This document shows, piece by piece, positions 1 to 9,316 of a DNA stretch of 64,000 nucleotides. Each line of letters opens with the position of its first letter. Positions within the stretch are counted from its first letter, which is position 1. Made by a program: the position numbers and the translations under genes. Origin of the DNA: Limnohabitans sp. 2KL-27 (lineage in GTDB: Bacteria > Pseudomonadota > Gammaproteobacteria > Burkholderiales > Burkholderiaceae_C); assembly GCF_001269345.1 (NCBI RefSeq), contig NZ_CXOP01000002.1, positions 1,178,853-1,242,852 of the forward strand. The letters are read 5' to 3'. Under the pieces are notes generated by a model. It was not told the origin of the DNA and did no database searches. It worked only from the letters and a program-made list of their open reading frames with translations.

Positions 1-884
1 GACACGAAGTCACGTGGGGCCAGGTCTTTCAAGGTGGGTGCGTAGCGCTCCATGAAGCGTTCGCCATTGCTGTTGAGCAAGATCGCGCCTTCGCCGCGGC
101 ACCCTTCGGTCAACAACACGCCCGCACCGGCCACGCCGGTGGGGTGGAATTGCCAGAACTCCATGTCTTCCAGAGGAATGCCCGCACGAGCGGCAATGCC
201 CAATCCGTCACCGGTGTTGATGAAGGCGTTGGTAGACGCCGCATAAATGCGGCCTGCACCACCGGTGGCCATCAGCACGGTCTTGGCATGCAAGACATGC
301 AGATCGCCAGTTTCCATCTCGAGAGCCGTCACGCCCACCACGTCGCCTTCGGCGTCACGGATGAGGTCCAAGGCCATCCACTCCACGAAAAAGCTGGTTT
401 TGGCAGCGACGTTTTGCTGGTACAGGGTGTGCAGCATGGCGTGACCTGTACGGTCAGCAGCGGCGCAAGCGCGTTGCACCGGCTTTTCGCCGTAGTTGGC
501 GGTGTGACCGCCAAACGGGCGCTGGTAAATCGTACCATCCGGGTTGCGGTCAAATGGCATGCCCATGTGCTCCAGGTCATACACGACCTTGGGTGCTTCG
601 CGGCACATGAATTCGATGGCATCTTGGTCGCCGAGCCAGTCGGAGCCCTTGATGGTGTCGTAGAAGTGGTAGTGCCAGTTGTCGTCGGACATGTTGCCCA
701 GGCTGGCGCCGATACCGCCTTGGGCGGCCACGGTGTGCGAGCGGGTGGGGAACACTTTGGACAGCACGGCCACATTCAGGCCCGCGCGGGCCAGTTGCAG
801 CGAGGCACGCATGCCCGAACCACCGGCGCCGACAATCACGACATCAAACTTGCGGGTGGTGATTTTCTCTTTGGTATAGCTCAT
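1..884 (-). CDS. sdhA: Succinate dehydrogenase flavoprotein subunit, 3' part beyond the window
   Basis: Catalytic FAD subunit of respiratory complex II, which oxidises succinate to fumarate at the inner face of the cytoplasmic membrane. The first 294 codons are present and the gene continues past the left edge. The N-terminus carries the FAD-binding GAGGSG at residues 19-24, and the RSHT motif follows, with His50 in the place of the family's covalent FAD attachment histidine. The [14 protein letters not shown] stretch and the later [11 protein letters not shown] region are also typical. The start ATG is at 884. It is last visible in the leftward order sdhC-sdhD-sdhA, 53 bp after sdhD, so sdhB is expected just outside. 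Identification is secure. Confidence 0.97.
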   Translation of the reverse strand, partial: MSYTKEKITTRKFDVVIVGAGGSGMRASLQLARAGLNVAVLSKVFPTRSHTVAAQGGIGASLGNMSDDNWHYHFYDTIKGSDWLGDQDAIEFMCREAPKVVYDLEHMGMPFDRNPDGTIYQRPFGGHTANYGEKPVQRACAAADRTGHAMLHTLYQQNVAAKTSFFVEWMALDLIRDAEGDVVGVTALEMETGDLHVLHAKTVLMATGGAGRIYAASTNAFINTGDGLGIAARAGIPLEDMEFWQFHPTGVAGAGVLLTEGCRGEGAILLNSNGERFMERYAPTLKDLAPRDFV

Positions 885-937
885 GGTTTATCTTGGTTGG
901 TGTGGTTTCAGCACAATGACAGGCGAGGGCTGACGCA

Positions 938-1306
938 TCACAGGCGCCACAGGGCCTGAACAGCCCAGCCGGCACAGCCGACCAGCCAGACGAGGGTGAA
1001 AACGTGCAAGGCCAGGCGCAAGGCCAAGGGCTTGATGTAGTCCATCCAGATGTCACGCATGCCCACCCAGACGTGGTAAAGCAAGGCGATGATGACGCTG
1101 AAAGTCAAAACCTTCATCCATTGCGAGGCAAAAATGCCAGCCCACTCTTCGTAGCCGATGGGGCCGGAGGTGAAGATCACTTGGGCCAGCAAGACAACGG
1201 TGAACAAAGCCATCAGGACGGCGGTCACACGTTGGGCCAACCAGTCACGAAAGCCGTAGCCAGCACCGGTCACGATGCGTTTGGAGCCGTAATTCACGGA
1301 CGACAT
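938..1306 (-). CDS. sdhD: Succinate dehydrogenase membrane anchor subunit SdhD
   Basis: Small membrane anchor of complex II (122 aa), which with SdhC holds haem b and the quinone site. Three hydrophobic segments are visible: about residues 26-48, 62-82 and 95-118. The segment ending HVWVGMRDIWMDY carries the conserved histidine followed by the R-D-x-x-x-D-Y pattern seen in SdhD proteins as haem ligand region. It lies between sdhC (40 bp upstream) and sdhA, all leftward, so it is co-transcribed. Length and position match the family; sequence conservation of SdhD is generally low, so position is an important part of the call. Confidence 0.93.
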   Translation of the reverse strand: MSSVNYGSKRIVTGAGYGFRDWLAQRVTAVLMALFTVVLLAQVIFTSGPIGYEEWAGIFASQWMKVLTFSVIIALLYHVWVGMRDIWMDYIKPLALRLALHVFTLVWLVGCAGWAVQALWRL

Positions 1307-1346
1307 AGGTCAGTTTCCTTGTTGTTTTGAGTCAGGGGCGAAGAAA

Positions 1347-1778
1347 TCAGTACAAGCCAAACAGCTTGGCGGCCAGCACGGCGGTCAAACCCAAGCTCAG
1401 CACCAAGGTGGCCACGGCAGAGGACTTGCCGAATTCTTTGGTCACGGCATGGAAAGCATCCATATAGACATGGCGCACACCGGCGATGAAGTGGTGCAAG
1501 TAGGCCCAGATCAGGGCCAGTGCCAATAACTTGAAGAACCAGCCGGGGACAAAACCGATGCCGATGCCGAAAGCGGCCGAAAGCTTGGCAAAGGAAATTT
1601 CGGAGGTGATGGAGTTATCAAACATCCAGATGAACAGCGGCATGAGCAAAAACATCAGGAAACCGCTGATGCGGTGCAGGATGGAGACGATGCCAGCGGC
1701 CGGCAGACGGTACGAGGGCAAGTCTTTCAGGGCGTTGATGTTGCGGAATTCAGGCCGCTTGCGGACGAGTTCGGTCAT
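1347..1778 (-). CDS. sdhC: Succinate dehydrogenase cytochrome b556 subunit SdhC
   Basis: Haem-binding membrane anchor of complex II, 143 aa from the ATG at 1778; an in-frame upstream extension to 1850 lacks SdhC character and is rejected. The N-terminal RKRPEFRNI and PSYRLPAAGIVSILHRISG are the family signature, with the HRxSG motif leading into the first membrane span. The later LHHFIAGVRHVYMD contains the usual haem-ligand histidine. Three membrane spans are evident. It is the first gene of the sdh operon and is preceded by a GTCTTCTACAAGAC palindrome about 100 bp upstream, a likely operator for the adjacent GntR regulator. Confidence 0.95.
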   Translation of the reverse strand: MTELVRKRPEFRNINALKDLPSYRLPAAGIVSILHRISGFLMFLLMPLFIWMFDNSITSEISFAKLSAAFGIGIGFVPGWFFKLLALALIWAYLHHFIAGVRHVYMDAFHAVTKEFGKSSAVATLVLSLGLTAVLAAKLFGLY

Positions 1779-1874
1779 TTGGGTACTTTCTGGGTGAAAC
1801 GCGTTCGTGTTGTAGATAACAAGCCGGTGAATTCTATTGCAACGCAACAAACTGACAGGAGCATTTCAGCGACA

Positions 1875-1888
1875 GTCTTCTACAAGAC
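1875..1888. promoter_or_regulatory. Putative GntR operator upstream of sdhC
   Basis: The sequence GTCTTCTACAAGAC has perfect GTCTT/AAGAC arms around a 4-bp centre. It lies 97 bp before the sdhC start and 18 bp beyond the gntR stop codon. The arms match those of the palindromes at 2742-2755 and 21331-21344. That this is a binding site for the neighbouring GntR protein is inference from motif recurrence and gene context. Confidence 0.6.
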
Positions 1889-1906
1889 GGTTGCGGCGGC
1901 TTGGGG

Positions 1907-2692
1907 TCAATTCAAATCGTTGTGGTAATGGTGGGTGTCGGTGCGGTAGAAGCCGCGCCGCAGCTCCATCGGGGTGTCTTTGTAGGTGTAGGCAATGCGC
2001 TCCACACTGAGCAAGGGCGTATTGGCCGGCAACTGCAGCAATTCCCTTTGTGCCTTGTCGGGTAACACGGCTCGGATCTTTTCTTCGGCCCTGACCATGC
2101 GCACACCGAACTCGGTTTCAAACAAGGCGTACATGGGGCCGTGGTAGTCGGCCAAGCGCTCGGCCGTCAGGCCCTTGAACGGGGCGCCGGGTAACCACAG
2201 GTCTTCCAAGATGGTCGGGACGTTGGCAAACGAAAGAACTCTTCGAACCTGCAAAACGGTATCACCGGAACGCAAAGCCAATGCGCGGGCGATCTCGGCC
2301 GAGGCGCGCAAGCGTTTGCAGTCGACGATCTCGCGCTGAGCAGGGCCTTCGGTGTTGAGGTCGCCTTGGTCTGGCACCAGTTTCAAAAACCGATATTGCA
2401 CCTGGTGTTCAGCGTGGGTCGCGACGAAGGTGCCTTTGCCTTGCTTGCGAATCAGCAAGTGCCCGCTGGCCAGCTCGTCGATGGCTTTGCGCACCGTGCC
2501 CTGGCTCACCCGGTAACGCGCGGCCAGCTCCATTTCACTGGGAATGGATTCTCCGGGCTTCCACTCGCTCGCTTGCAGGCTTTGCAGGATCAAGCCCTTG
2601 ATTTGCTGGTACAGCGGGCTGAATGCGGGGGTTGTCGCTGGGGATTCGGCAACGACAGCGGGTGCGTCGGTCAGTGGCAATGGGTGGTTCAT
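1907..2692 (-). CDS. GntR/HutC-family transcriptional regulator of the TCA block
   Basis: DNA-binding regulator of 261 aa. After a 25-residue low-complexity leader, residues about 26-95 form a GntR winged helix-turn-helix, with PSEMELAARYRVSQGTVRKA as the recognition helix region and RKQGKGTFVA as the wing. The rest, from about residue 105, is a UTRA-type effector domain of the HutC subfamily. It sits between sdhC (same strand, 128 bp downstream) and mdh (divergent). A TCTTATATAAGA palindrome fills the spacer of its own inferred promoter, suggesting autoregulation. The effector cannot be read from sequence; a TCA-cycle intermediate is a reasonable guess. Confidence 0.9.
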   Translation of the reverse strand: MNHPLPLTDAPAVVAESPATTPAFSPLYQQIKGLILQSLQASEWKPGESIPSEMELAARYRVSQGTVRKAIDELASGHLLIRKQGKGTFVATHAEHQVQYRFLKLVPDQGDLNTEGPAQREIVDCKRLRASAEIARALALRSGDTVLQVRRVLSFANVPTILEDLWLPGAPFKGLTAERLADYHGPMYALFETEFGVRMVRAEEKIRAVLPDKAQRELLQLPANTPLLSVERIAYTYKDTPMELRRGFYRTDTHHYHNDLN

Positions 2693-2736
2693 GAGGGCGG
2701 GCAGGGCTTGCGGGTCAGGTCCATGTCAGGAGCGCC

Positions 2737-2764
2737 ATCATATCTTATATAAGACATAAGACAA
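2737..2764 (-). promoter_or_regulatory. Inferred gntR promoter
   Basis: Reading leftward, TTGTCT (complement of 2759-2764) is followed after 16 bp by TATGAT (complement of 2737-2742), 45 bp before the gntR ATG. The -35 matches the sigma-70 consensus at four of six positions and the -10 at five of six. The palindrome at 2743-2754 occupies most of the spacer, an arrangement expected for repression. Confidence 0.5.
2742..2755. promoter_or_regulatory. Putative GntR operator in the gntR-mdh divergent region
   Basis: The region reads ATCTTATATAAGAC, whose inner 12 bp TCTTATATAAGA (2743-2754) is a perfect palindrome. A further half-site-like ATAAGAC follows at 2756-2762. Read on the minus strand, GTCTTATATAAGATA is identical over 15 bp to the copy at 21331-21345. 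It is placed to affect gntR directly and mdh from just upstream of that gene's -35 box. Confidence 0.65.
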
Positions 2765-2765
2765 A

Positions 2766-2795
2766 TTGACGAATCAGGGTTTTCGCGGGTACACT
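2766..2795 (+). promoter_or_regulatory. Inferred mdh promoter
   Basis: TTGACG at 2766-2771 and TACACT at 2790-2795 are separated by 18 bp and resemble a sigma-70 promoter. The implied transcript has a leader of about 130 nt before the mdh ATG at 2933. A stable hairpin, GTCCGG-TGCG-CCGGAC at 2849-2864, lies in that leader and has no T tract behind it, so it is not a terminator. Confidence 0.5.
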
Positions 2796-2932
2796 CGAAA
2801 GCTGTTTGCTTGCGTTTGCGGCTTTTTTGGAAAAACCTGCCAGCGCGGGTCCGGTGCGCCGGACGGCCTTGCTGACATGGATGTTGGCAGCGGACTGCAA
2901 CGCTTGTTTTCAACACTTCGGAGTTTTCCACC

Positions 2933-3919
2933 ATGAGCAAAAAGCCCGTCCGCGTTGCCGTTACCGGCGCAGCAGGTCAAATCGGTTACGCATTGTTGTT
3001 CCGCATCGCCTCTGGCGAGATGCTGGGCAAAGACCAGCCCGTCATTCTGCAATTGCTCGAAGTGCCTGTTGAAGGCCCACAAAAAGCGCTCAAGGGCGTG
3101 ATGATGGAACTCGAAGACTGCGCATTCCCTTTGCTGGTGGGCATGGAAGCCCATGGCGACCCCATGACCGCTTTCAAAGACGTGGACTACGCTTTGCTGG
3201 TCGGCTCACGTCCACGCGGCCCCGGCATGGAGCGTGCTGAATTGCTCGCCATCAACGGCGCCATCTTCACCGCACAAGGCAAGGCCCTGAACGCCGTGGC
3301 GTCGCGCGACGTCAAAGTGCTGGTTGTGGGCAACCCTGCCAACACCAACGCCTACATCGCCATGAAGGCCGCACCTGATTTGAAGCCCGGCAACTTCACC
3401 GCCATGCTGCGCTTGGACCACAACCGCGCTGCTTCGCAAATCGCCGCCAAGACCGGTAAAGCCGTGGCCGACATCGAAAAATTGTGCGTGTGGGGCAACC
3501 ACTCGCCCACCATGTACGCTGACTACCGTTTTGCCACGATCAAAGGCGAGTCGGTCAAGGCCATGATCAACGACCAAGAATGGAACGCCAACGTGTTCCT
3601 GCCAACCGTTGGCAAGCGTGGCGCGGCCATCATCGAAGCACGTGGCCTGTCCTCGGCCGCCTCGGCTGCCAACGCGGCCATCGACCACATGCGCGATTGG
3701 GCTTTGGGCACCAAGGGCAAGTGGGTGACCATGGGCATTCCGTCGCAAGGCTGGTATGGCATTCCCAAAGACGTGATGTTCGGCTTCCCGGTGACCTGCG
3801 AAAACGGCGAATACAAAGTGGTTGAAGGTCTGGAAATTGACGCATTCAGCCAAGGTTGCATCGACAAGACGCTCAAAGAGCTGACCGACGAGCAAGCTGG
3901 TGTGGCGCACCTGATCTGA
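2933..3919 (+). CDS. mdh: Malate dehydrogenase
   Basis: NAD-dependent malate dehydrogenase (328 aa), interconverting malate and oxaloacetate in the TCA cycle. It shows the dinucleotide motif GAAGQIG at residues 12-18, the mobile-loop arginines in [10 protein letters not shown], the substrate-binding LDHNRA, and the catalytic histidine in [12 protein letters not shown]. The length and the [11 protein letters not shown] start are typical of the cytosolic-type MDH used by betaproteobacteria rather than the 312-aa E. coli type. It heads a rightward group with the CitE-like gene 19 bp downstream. Start ATG 2933 follows a CGGAG-type ribosome-binding site. Confidence 0.97.
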   Translation: MSKKPVRVAVTGAAGQIGYALLFRIASGEMLGKDQPVILQLLEVPVEGPQKALKGVMMELEDCAFPLLVGMEAHGDPMTAFKDVDYALLVGSRPRGPGMERAELLAINGAIFTAQGKALNAVASRDVKVLVVGNPANTNAYIAMKAAPDLKPGNFTAMLRLDHNRAASQIAAKTGKAVADIEKLCVWGNHSPTMYADYRFATIKGESVKAMINDQEWNANVFLPTVGKRGAAIIEARGLSSAASAANAAIDHMRDWALGTKGKWVTMGIPSQGWYGIPKDVMFGFPVTCENGEYKVVEGLEIDAFSQGCIDKTLKELTDEQAGVAHLI

Positions 3920-3938
3920 TTGAGGCAGAGAAGTCCAA

Positions 3939-4937
3939 GTGAGCCATCCTCGCGACGTTCTGTTGGGTGCTCAAGCCGCAAGCGTTCAGCTGCCGGTTTG
4001 TGACCACTACAGCGGTGTCGACGCGAGGATGCGCAAAAGCTTGCAGCTGCAAGCTGACATGACGCAGGAGTTTGGCGCTTGTGTCTTTGATGTGACCCTG
4101 GACTGTGAAGATGGCGCCCCGGTGGGTGGCGAAGAAGAGCATGCTGCGCTGGTGACCGAGCTGGCGCTGGGTGCTGCGCCTCAGGCCCGAGTCGGTGTGC
4201 GCGTTCACCCCGTGGATCACCCCAGTTTTGAAGCCGATATGGCCACCATTGCAGGCCAGGCGGCGAACCGCTTGACGCACATCATGGTGCCCAAGGTCGA
4301 GTCGGTGGCCGATGTGCAGCTGGCTGAACAGGCCTTGCTTCAGGCCGGTGCGCACGATTTGCCATTGCATGTGCTGATTGAGTCACCCGCTGCCGTGCAC
4401 CGCGCCTTTGACATCGCAGCGCATCCGCGTGTGCAATCGATCAGCTTTGGCCTGATGGACTTTGTGTCTGCGCACGGTGGGGCCATTCCTGCGGAGGGCA
4501 TGGGCATCGAAGGCCAATTCACACACCCTTTGGTGTTGCGCGCCAAGCTCGACATTGCCAGTGCCTGCCATGCCCACGGCAAAGTGCCCTCGCATGGCGT
4601 TGTGACCGAATTCAAAAATCTCGATGCGATCCGTATGGCGGCCCAAAAAGCTGCGCGAGAGCTGGGTTACACCCGCATGTGGAGCATCCACCCCGACCAG
4701 ATTCGACCGATCTTGGAGGCCATGGCCCCGAGCGAAGCACAAATCGATCAGGCCAGTGAGATCATATTGGCGGCACAAACAGCCCAATGGGCACCGATCA
4801 GCCATGCTGGGCAATTGCACGACCGGGCCAGTTACCGGTTTTTCTGGCAATTGATTGAACGTGCGCACAAGACGGGTCGGCGTTTGCCTCCACAGATGCG
4901 TATATTTTTCAACGAACCTGTCGGGGTTGTTGCATGA
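3939..4937 (+). CDS. CitE-like HpcH/HpaI aldolase/citrate lyase family protein
   Basis: A 332-aa TIM-barrel protein of the HpcH/HpaI family, whose members cleave or condense acyl-CoA thioesters such as malyl-, citramalyl- or citryl-CoA with a divalent metal. Visible landmarks are [17 protein letters not shown] near residue 55, the [15 protein letters not shown] strand carrying the likely metal-ligand glutamate, and [13 protein letters not shown] with the ligand aspartate. The GTG start at 3939 is preceded by GAGGCAGAG. It follows mdh directly and precedes a secreted protein gene with a 4-base overlap (alternative start) or 29 bp gap. No citrate lyase alpha or gamma subunit is nearby, so classical citrate lyase is unlikely; the exact substrate is unknown. 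Confidence 0.85.
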   Translation: MSHPRDVLLGAQAASVQLPVCDHYSGVDARMRKSLQLQADMTQEFGACVFDVTLDCEDGAPVGGEEEHAALVTELALGAAPQARVGVRVHPVDHPSFEADMATIAGQAANRLTHIMVPKVESVADVQLAEQALLQAGAHDLPLHVLIESPAAVHRAFDIAAHPRVQSISFGLMDFVSAHGGAIPAEGMGIEGQFTHPLVLRAKLDIASACHAHGKVPSHGVVTEFKNLDAIRMAAQKAARELGYTRMWSIHPDQIRPILEAMAPSEAQIDQASEIILAAQTAQWAPISHAGQLHDRASYRFFWQLIERAHKTGRRLPPQMRIFFNEPVGVVA

Positions 4938-4966
4938 TGAAGCCCATCTACTTGAAGGGGAAATGC

Positions 4967-5488
4967 ATGCCTAAAACTGCCTTGATCGTGCTGTTGTCCT
5001 TGTTGATATCGCCGGCGTGGTCGCAAACCGAGGCCAGCAAGGCCAAGTCGTCCCCCGCCCAATCCAGAACGGCAGCCCCCAAGGCTGTCAAAGCAAAAGC
5101 ACCACCACGAAGCGAAGCCGTGACGCCCATGGGGCCCGATGAACTGGCAATCGCCGACCGTGTTCACCAAGGTCGATTGCCCTGTGAGTTGGGTGCCACC
5201 GTTCGCTTGGAAGCCGATGCCGAGCAACCCGGGTATTTTTATTTGCATGGCAAAGGGTTTCGCTACCGCATGCATCCCGTGGTCACCACCACCGGCGCGA
5301 TCCGTCTGGAAGACCGCAAGGCAGGCGCTGTCTGGCTGCAACTGGCCAACAAGTCCATGCTGATGGACCAGAACAAAGGTCGTCGGCTGGCCGATGAGTG
5401 TGCCCATGCCGAACAAGTTGCCTATGCCGAGAGCATGAAAACCAATCCCCCGCCCAGCCTGATCGACACGACCGGCATGGGGCGATAA
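4967..5488 (+). CDS. Small secreted protein of unknown function between citE-like and acnB
   Basis: A 173-aa protein from the ATG at 4967, chosen over an ATG at 4934 because GAAGGGG sits six bases before it and because it then begins with a clean signal peptide, MPKTALIVLLSLLISPAWSQ, cut near residue 20. A basic Ala/Lys/Pro-rich linker runs to about residue 50. The remaining globular part has two cysteines (LPCELG and LADEC) likely to pair in the periplasm. The distribution of aromatic and GA motifs between the cysteines loosely recalls lysozyme-inhibitor MliC-type domains, but this is a weak resemblance. I do not recognise the family. Confidence 0.75.
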   Translation: MPKTALIVLLSLLISPAWSQTEASKAKSSPAQSRTAAPKAVKAKAPPRSEAVTPMGPDELAIADRVHQGRLPCELGATVRLEADAEQPGYFYLHGKGFRYRMHPVVTTTGAIRLEDRKAGAVWLQLANKSMLMDQNKGRRLADECAHAEQVAYAESMKTNPPPSLIDTTGMGR

Positions 5489-5521
5489 ATCTTGAAACTT
5501 TGACTGACCGGAGAAAAAACC

Positions 5522-8113
5522 ATGTTGAAAGCGTACCGTGAACACGCAGCCGAACGCGCTGCATTGGGAATACCGCCCCTGCCCCTTGATGCCAAACAAG
5601 TGGCCGATCTGATCGAGCTGATCAAAAATCCGCCTGCTGGCGAAGAAGCCTTTTTGATGGAACTGCTCACGCACCGCGTGCCACCAGGCGTGGACGATGC
5701 TGCCAAGGTCAAGGCCTCTTTCTTGGCTGCCGTGGCGCACGGTGACCTGAGTGTTGCCCTGATGAGCAAAGCGAAGGCCACTGAGCTGCTGGGCACCATG
5801 GTGGGCGGCTACAACGTGCACCCCCTCATCGAGTTGCTCGACAGCGCCGAAGTCGCTGCCGTGGCCGCAGAGGCCCTGAAGAAAACCCTGTTGATGTTCG
5901 ACTTCTTCAACGACGTCGCAGAAAAAGCCAAGGCTGGCAATGCCAAGGCCAAGGAAGTCATGCAAAGCTGGGCCGATGCCGAGTGGTTCACCAGCCGTCC
6001 CGAAGTTGAGAAGAAAATCACCGTCACCGTGTTCAAGGTGCCCGGTGAGACCAACACCGATGACTTGTCTCCCGCCCCTGACGCTTGGAGCCGCCCCGAC
6101 ATCCCGCTGCACTACCTGGCCATGCTCAAGAACACCCGTACCGGCGCGGCGTTCACGCCCGAAGAAGACGGCAAGCGCGGCCCCATGCAGTTCATCGACG
6201 ACCTCAAGAAAAAAGGCCACTTGGTGGCCTATGTGGGCGACGTGGTCGGCACGGGTTCGAGCCGCAAGTCGGCGACCAACAGCGTGATCTGGGCCACCGG
6301 CCAAGACATCCCCTTTGTGCCCAACAAGCGTTTTGGCGGCGTGACTTTGGGCGGCAAGATCGCCCCCATCTTCTTCAACACCCAAGAAGACTCTGGCGCA
6401 TTGCCCATTGAAGTCGACGTCTCGAAGCTGGAAATGGGCGACGTCATTGACATCCTGCCCTACGACGGCAAGATCGTGAAAAATGGTGCGACTGTCACCG
6501 AGTTCAAACTCAAGAGCGATGTGCTGTTTGACGAAGTGCGCGCTGGCGGCCGCATCAACCTGATCATTGGCCGCAGCTTGACCGCCAAAGCCCGCGAATT
6601 CTTGGCGCTGCCCGCGTCCACCGTGTTCCGCTTGCCTGCGCCTCCTGTGGCCACCCAAGCAGGCTTCACGCTGGCCCAGAAGATGGTCGGTCGTGCGGTT
6701 GGTTTGCCAGAAGGCCAAGGCGTGCGCCCCGGCACCTACTGCGAACCCAAGATGACCACCGTGGGTTCACAAGACACCACCGGCCCGATGACCCGCGACG
6801 AGTTGAAAGACTTGGCCTGCTTGGGCTTCAGCGCCGACATGGTGATGCAGTCCTTCTGCCACACCGCCGCATACCCCAAGTCGGTGGACGTCAAAACCCA
6901 CCGCGAGTTGCCTGCTTTCATCAGCAACCGTGGCGGCGTGGCCTTGCGTCCTGGCGATGGTGTGATCCACAGCTGGCTCAACCGTTTGCTCTTGCCCGAC
7001 ACGGTGGGCACCGGCGGCGACTCGCACACCCGTTTCCCCATCGGTATCAGCTTCCCGGCGGGTTCGGGTTTGGTGGCCTTTGGTGCGGCCACGGGCGTCA
7101 TGCCTTTGGACATGCCCGAGTCGGTGTTGGTGCGCTTCAAAGGCGAAATGCAGCCTGGCGTGACCCTGCGCGACCTGGTCCATGCGATTCCTTTGTACGC
7201 CATCAAAAAGGGCCTGCTCACGGTGGCCAAGTCCGGCAAGATCAACGAGTTTTCTGGCCGCATCCTGGAAATTGAAGGCCTGCCTAACCTGAAGGTTGAG
7301 CAAGCGTTTGAATTGTCCGACGCGTCCGCCGAGCGCTCGGCTGCGGGTTGCACGATCAAGCTCAACAAAGAGCCGGTCGAGGAGTACCTGAAGTCCAACG
7401 TGGTGCTCATGAAAAACATGATCGCCGATGGCTACGCGGACGCCCGCACGCTGGCACGCCGCATTGAAAAAGTCGAAGCTTGGTTGGCTGCGCCCAACCT
7501 GCTCGAAGCCGACCAAGACGCCGAATATGCCCATGTCATCGAGATCGACATGAACGAGATCAAAGAGCCGATCTTGTGCTGCCCCAACGACCCGGACGAC
7601 GCCAAGTTCTTGTCCGACGTGGCGGGCACCAAAATCGACGAGGCTTTCATCGGTTCGTGCATGACCAACATCGGCCACTTCCGCGCTGCAGCCAAGCTGC
7701 TCGGCGGCAGCCGCGACATTCCCGTCAAGCTGTGGGTCGCCCCACCGACCAAGATGGACGAGAGCGAGCTGATCAAGGAAGGCCATTACGCCAACTTTGG
7801 CGCGGCCGGTGCACGCACCGAAATGCCTGGCTGCTCGCTGTGCATGGGCAACCAAGCCCAGGTGCGCGAGGGCGCCACGGTGGTGTCCACCTCCACCCGC
7901 AACTTCCCCAACCGCTTGGGTAAGAACACCAACGTGTTCCTGGCCAGTGCAGAGTTGGCGGCGATTGCGTCCAAGCTGGGCCACATCCCGACTGTTGCCG
8001 AGTACCACGAAGCCATGGGCATCGTGAACAAAGATGGTGCCGCGATCTACAAGTACCTGAACTTCAACCAGATCGACGAGTACGTGGAAAACGCCAAGGG
8101 CGTGACCGCCTGA
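5522..8113 (+). CDS. acnB: Aconitate hydratase B
   Basis: Bifunctional aconitase of the AcnB type (863 aa), isomerising citrate to isocitrate and, in the family, dehydrating 2-methylcitrate derivatives. The N-terminus [22 protein letters not shown] starts the HEAT-like domain unique to AcnB, followed by the swivel domain ([28 protein letters not shown] onward) and then the catalytic domains. The 4Fe-4S cysteines are visible in [12 protein letters not shown] and in [12 protein letters not shown]. It is the last gene of the TCA block and is followed by a strong terminator. No operator of the GTCTT-N4-AAGAC type is seen immediately upstream. Confidence 0.97.
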   Translation: MLKAYREHAAERAALGIPPLPLDAKQVADLIELIKNPPAGEEAFLMELLTHRVPPGVDDAAKVKASFLAAVAHGDLSVALMSKAKATELLGTMVGGYNVHPLIELLDSAEVAAVAAEALKKTLLMFDFFNDVAEKAKAGNAKAKEVMQSWADAEWFTSRPEVEKKITVTVFKVPGETNTDDLSPAPDAWSRPDIPLHYLAMLKNTRTGAAFTPEEDGKRGPMQFIDDLKKKGHLVAYVGDVVGTGSSRKSATNSVIWATGQDIPFVPNKRFGGVTLGGKIAPIFFNTQEDSGALPIEVDVSKLEMGDVIDILPYDGKIVKNGATVTEFKLKSDVLFDEVRAGGRINLIIGRSLTAKAREFLALPASTVFRLPAPPVATQAGFTLAQKMVGRAVGLPEGQGVRPGTYCEPKMTTVGSQDTTGPMTRDELKDLACLGFSADMVMQSFCHTAAYPKSVDVKTHRELPAFISNRGGVALRPGDGVIHSWLNRLLLPDTVGTGGDSHTRFPIGISFPAGSGLVAFGAATGVMPLDMPESVLVRFKGEMQPGVTLRDLVHAIPLYAIKKGLLTVAKSGKINEFSGRILEIEGLPNLKVEQAFELSDASAERSAAGCTIKLNKEPVEEYLKSNVVLMKNMIADGYADARTLARRIEKVEAWLAAPNLLEADQDAEYAHVIEIDMNEIKEPILCCPNDPDDAKFLSDVAGTKIDEAFIGSCMTNIGHFRAAAKLLGGSRDIPVKLWVAPPTKMDESELIKEGHYANFGAAGARTEMPGCSLCMGNQAQVREGATVVSTSTRNFPNRLGKNTNVFLASAELAAIASKLGHIPTVAEYHEAMGIVNKDGAAIYKYLNFNQIDEYVENAKGVTA

Positions 8114-8132
8114 CCCCCTCGCTTGGAACCTG

Positions 8133-8166
8133 AGCCCCGTCAACGAAAGCTGGCGGGGCTTTTTTT
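8133..8166 (+). terminator. Rho-independent terminator after acnB
   Basis: AGCCCCG (8133-8139) pairs with CGGGGCT (8154-8160), a 7-bp stem with a 14-nt loop, followed by a run of T to 8166. It ends the mdh-acnB transcript. Confidence 0.85.
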
Positions 8167-8281
8167 CGCGCCAGATCTTGTGCGGCAATACCCCTGCGTC
8201 CATCGTGGGCAATGGGGACCTTGGTCATAGACCATGGCGGCCCGCGTATTCTGGGGGGCTGATTTTTTAGGAGACACCGAG

Positions 8282-9244
8282 ATGTTGAACCGCCGTCATT
8301 TTTTGGGTACAGGTATTGCCGGGGCGACCGCGCTGACCTTTTCATCCGTTTGGTCGCAAAACACCCCCCAGTTTGGCGCGCCTGAATTGCCCTCGGTGGG
8401 TTTCAAGCGCATGAAGCTTGGCACGATGGAAATCATTGCCCTGAACGATGGCGCATTGCGTCGCCCTTTGGGTCAGGAGTTTGTGCCCGCTGTGCCGCTC
8501 GACCAAATCAAGGCGCTGTTGGCGTCACAAAATTTGCCCACCGACTACATCGATATTCCTTTCACCCCGTTTTTGTTGGTCAATGGCAATCAGCGCTATT
8601 TGTTTGACACCGGCTTTGCCGACAATGGCCCACCCACCACCGGCAAACTGCTGGGCAATTTGGCCGCTGCCGGCTTCAAGCCTGAAGACATCAACAACGT
8701 GGTGCTCAGCCACTTTCACGGCGACCACATCAATGGTTTGCGCTTCAAAAATGGCAGCTTGGTTTACCCCAACGCCCGCGTGCATGTGCCTGCGCCCGAG
8801 CACGCCTTCTGGACGGACGAAGCCCGCATTGCGGCTGCGCCTGCGCCCATGCAAGGCGCTTTTGCAGCCGTCAAACGTGCCCTGAACGGCTTGACACCTG
8901 AGCAATTGGTCAAGTTTGAGCCGGGCAGCACCTTGGCGCCCGGCATCGAGTCGGTGGCCGCCTTTGGCCACACCCCGGGCCACACCTTGTTCACCGCGCG
9001 CTCCGAAGGCCAGTCGTTTGCCTACGTGGCGGACATCACCAACGTGCCGTCCTTGTTTGCACGCAACCCCGACTGGGCGGTGCTCTTTGACATGAACCCC
9101 GAGATGGCCCGCCAAAGCCGCCGCAAGATCTTTGACATGTTGGTCAAGGAAAAAATGATGGCCGGTGGTTTCCACTTTCCCTTCCCGGCTTTTGGCACCA
9201 TCACGCCTTCGGGCAATGGCTACCAGTTTGTGCCGGTGGCCTGA
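8282..9244 (+). CDS. Exported metallo-beta-lactamase-fold hydrolase
   Basis: A 320-aa MBL-fold metallohydrolase. The start at 8282 follows TAGGAGA and gives an export signal beginning MLNRRHFLGTGIAGATALTF, whose RRHFLG fits a Tat signal. The zinc-binding HxHxDH is HFHGDH at residues 144-149; further ligands are the His in AFGHTPGHT, the Asp in YVADIT and the His in GGFHFPFP. This arrangement suits lactonase-like or AttM-type enzymes, but the substrate is not determined by sequence. It is a single-gene unit, bounded by the acnB terminator upstream and its own terminator downstream. Confidence 0.88.
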   Translation: MLNRRHFLGTGIAGATALTFSSVWSQNTPQFGAPELPSVGFKRMKLGTMEIIALNDGALRRPLGQEFVPAVPLDQIKALLASQNLPTDYIDIPFTPFLLVNGNQRYLFDTGFADNGPPTTGKLLGNLAAAGFKPEDINNVVLSHFHGDHINGLRFKNGSLVYPNARVHVPAPEHAFWTDEARIAAAPAPMQGAFAAVKRALNGLTPEQLVKFEPGSTLAPGIESVAAFGHTPGHTLFTARSEGQSFAYVADITNVPSLFARNPDWAVLFDMNPEMARQSRRKIFDMLVKEKMMAGGFHFPFPAFGTITPSGNGYQFVPVA

Positions 9245-9280
9245 CCGAACCCGATGGTTCAGGTGCCACAGATGCCCCTG

Positions 9281-9316
9281 AAAAAAAGCCCGGTCCAGAC
9301 AGCCCGGGTTTTTTTG
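9281..9316 (+). terminator. Terminator after the MBL-fold gene
   Basis: A run of A, then CCCGG, a 10-nt loop and CCGGG followed by a run of seven T. The A and T runs extend the stem, so it may act in both directions. Confidence 0.75.

Noticed and set aside
144..959. Open frame of 271 codons on the plus strand over sdhA
   Set aside because: Antisense to the sdhA coding sequence and without protein-family character.
4832..6718. Open frame of 628 codons on the minus strand opposite acnB
   Set aside because: It is antisense to a well-conserved aconitase, has low-complexity Gly/His/Gln-rich sequence and no recognisable domain. GC-rich codon bias opens such frames; other examples are at 6767-8212, 36419-38536, 45323-47272 and 53220-55247.
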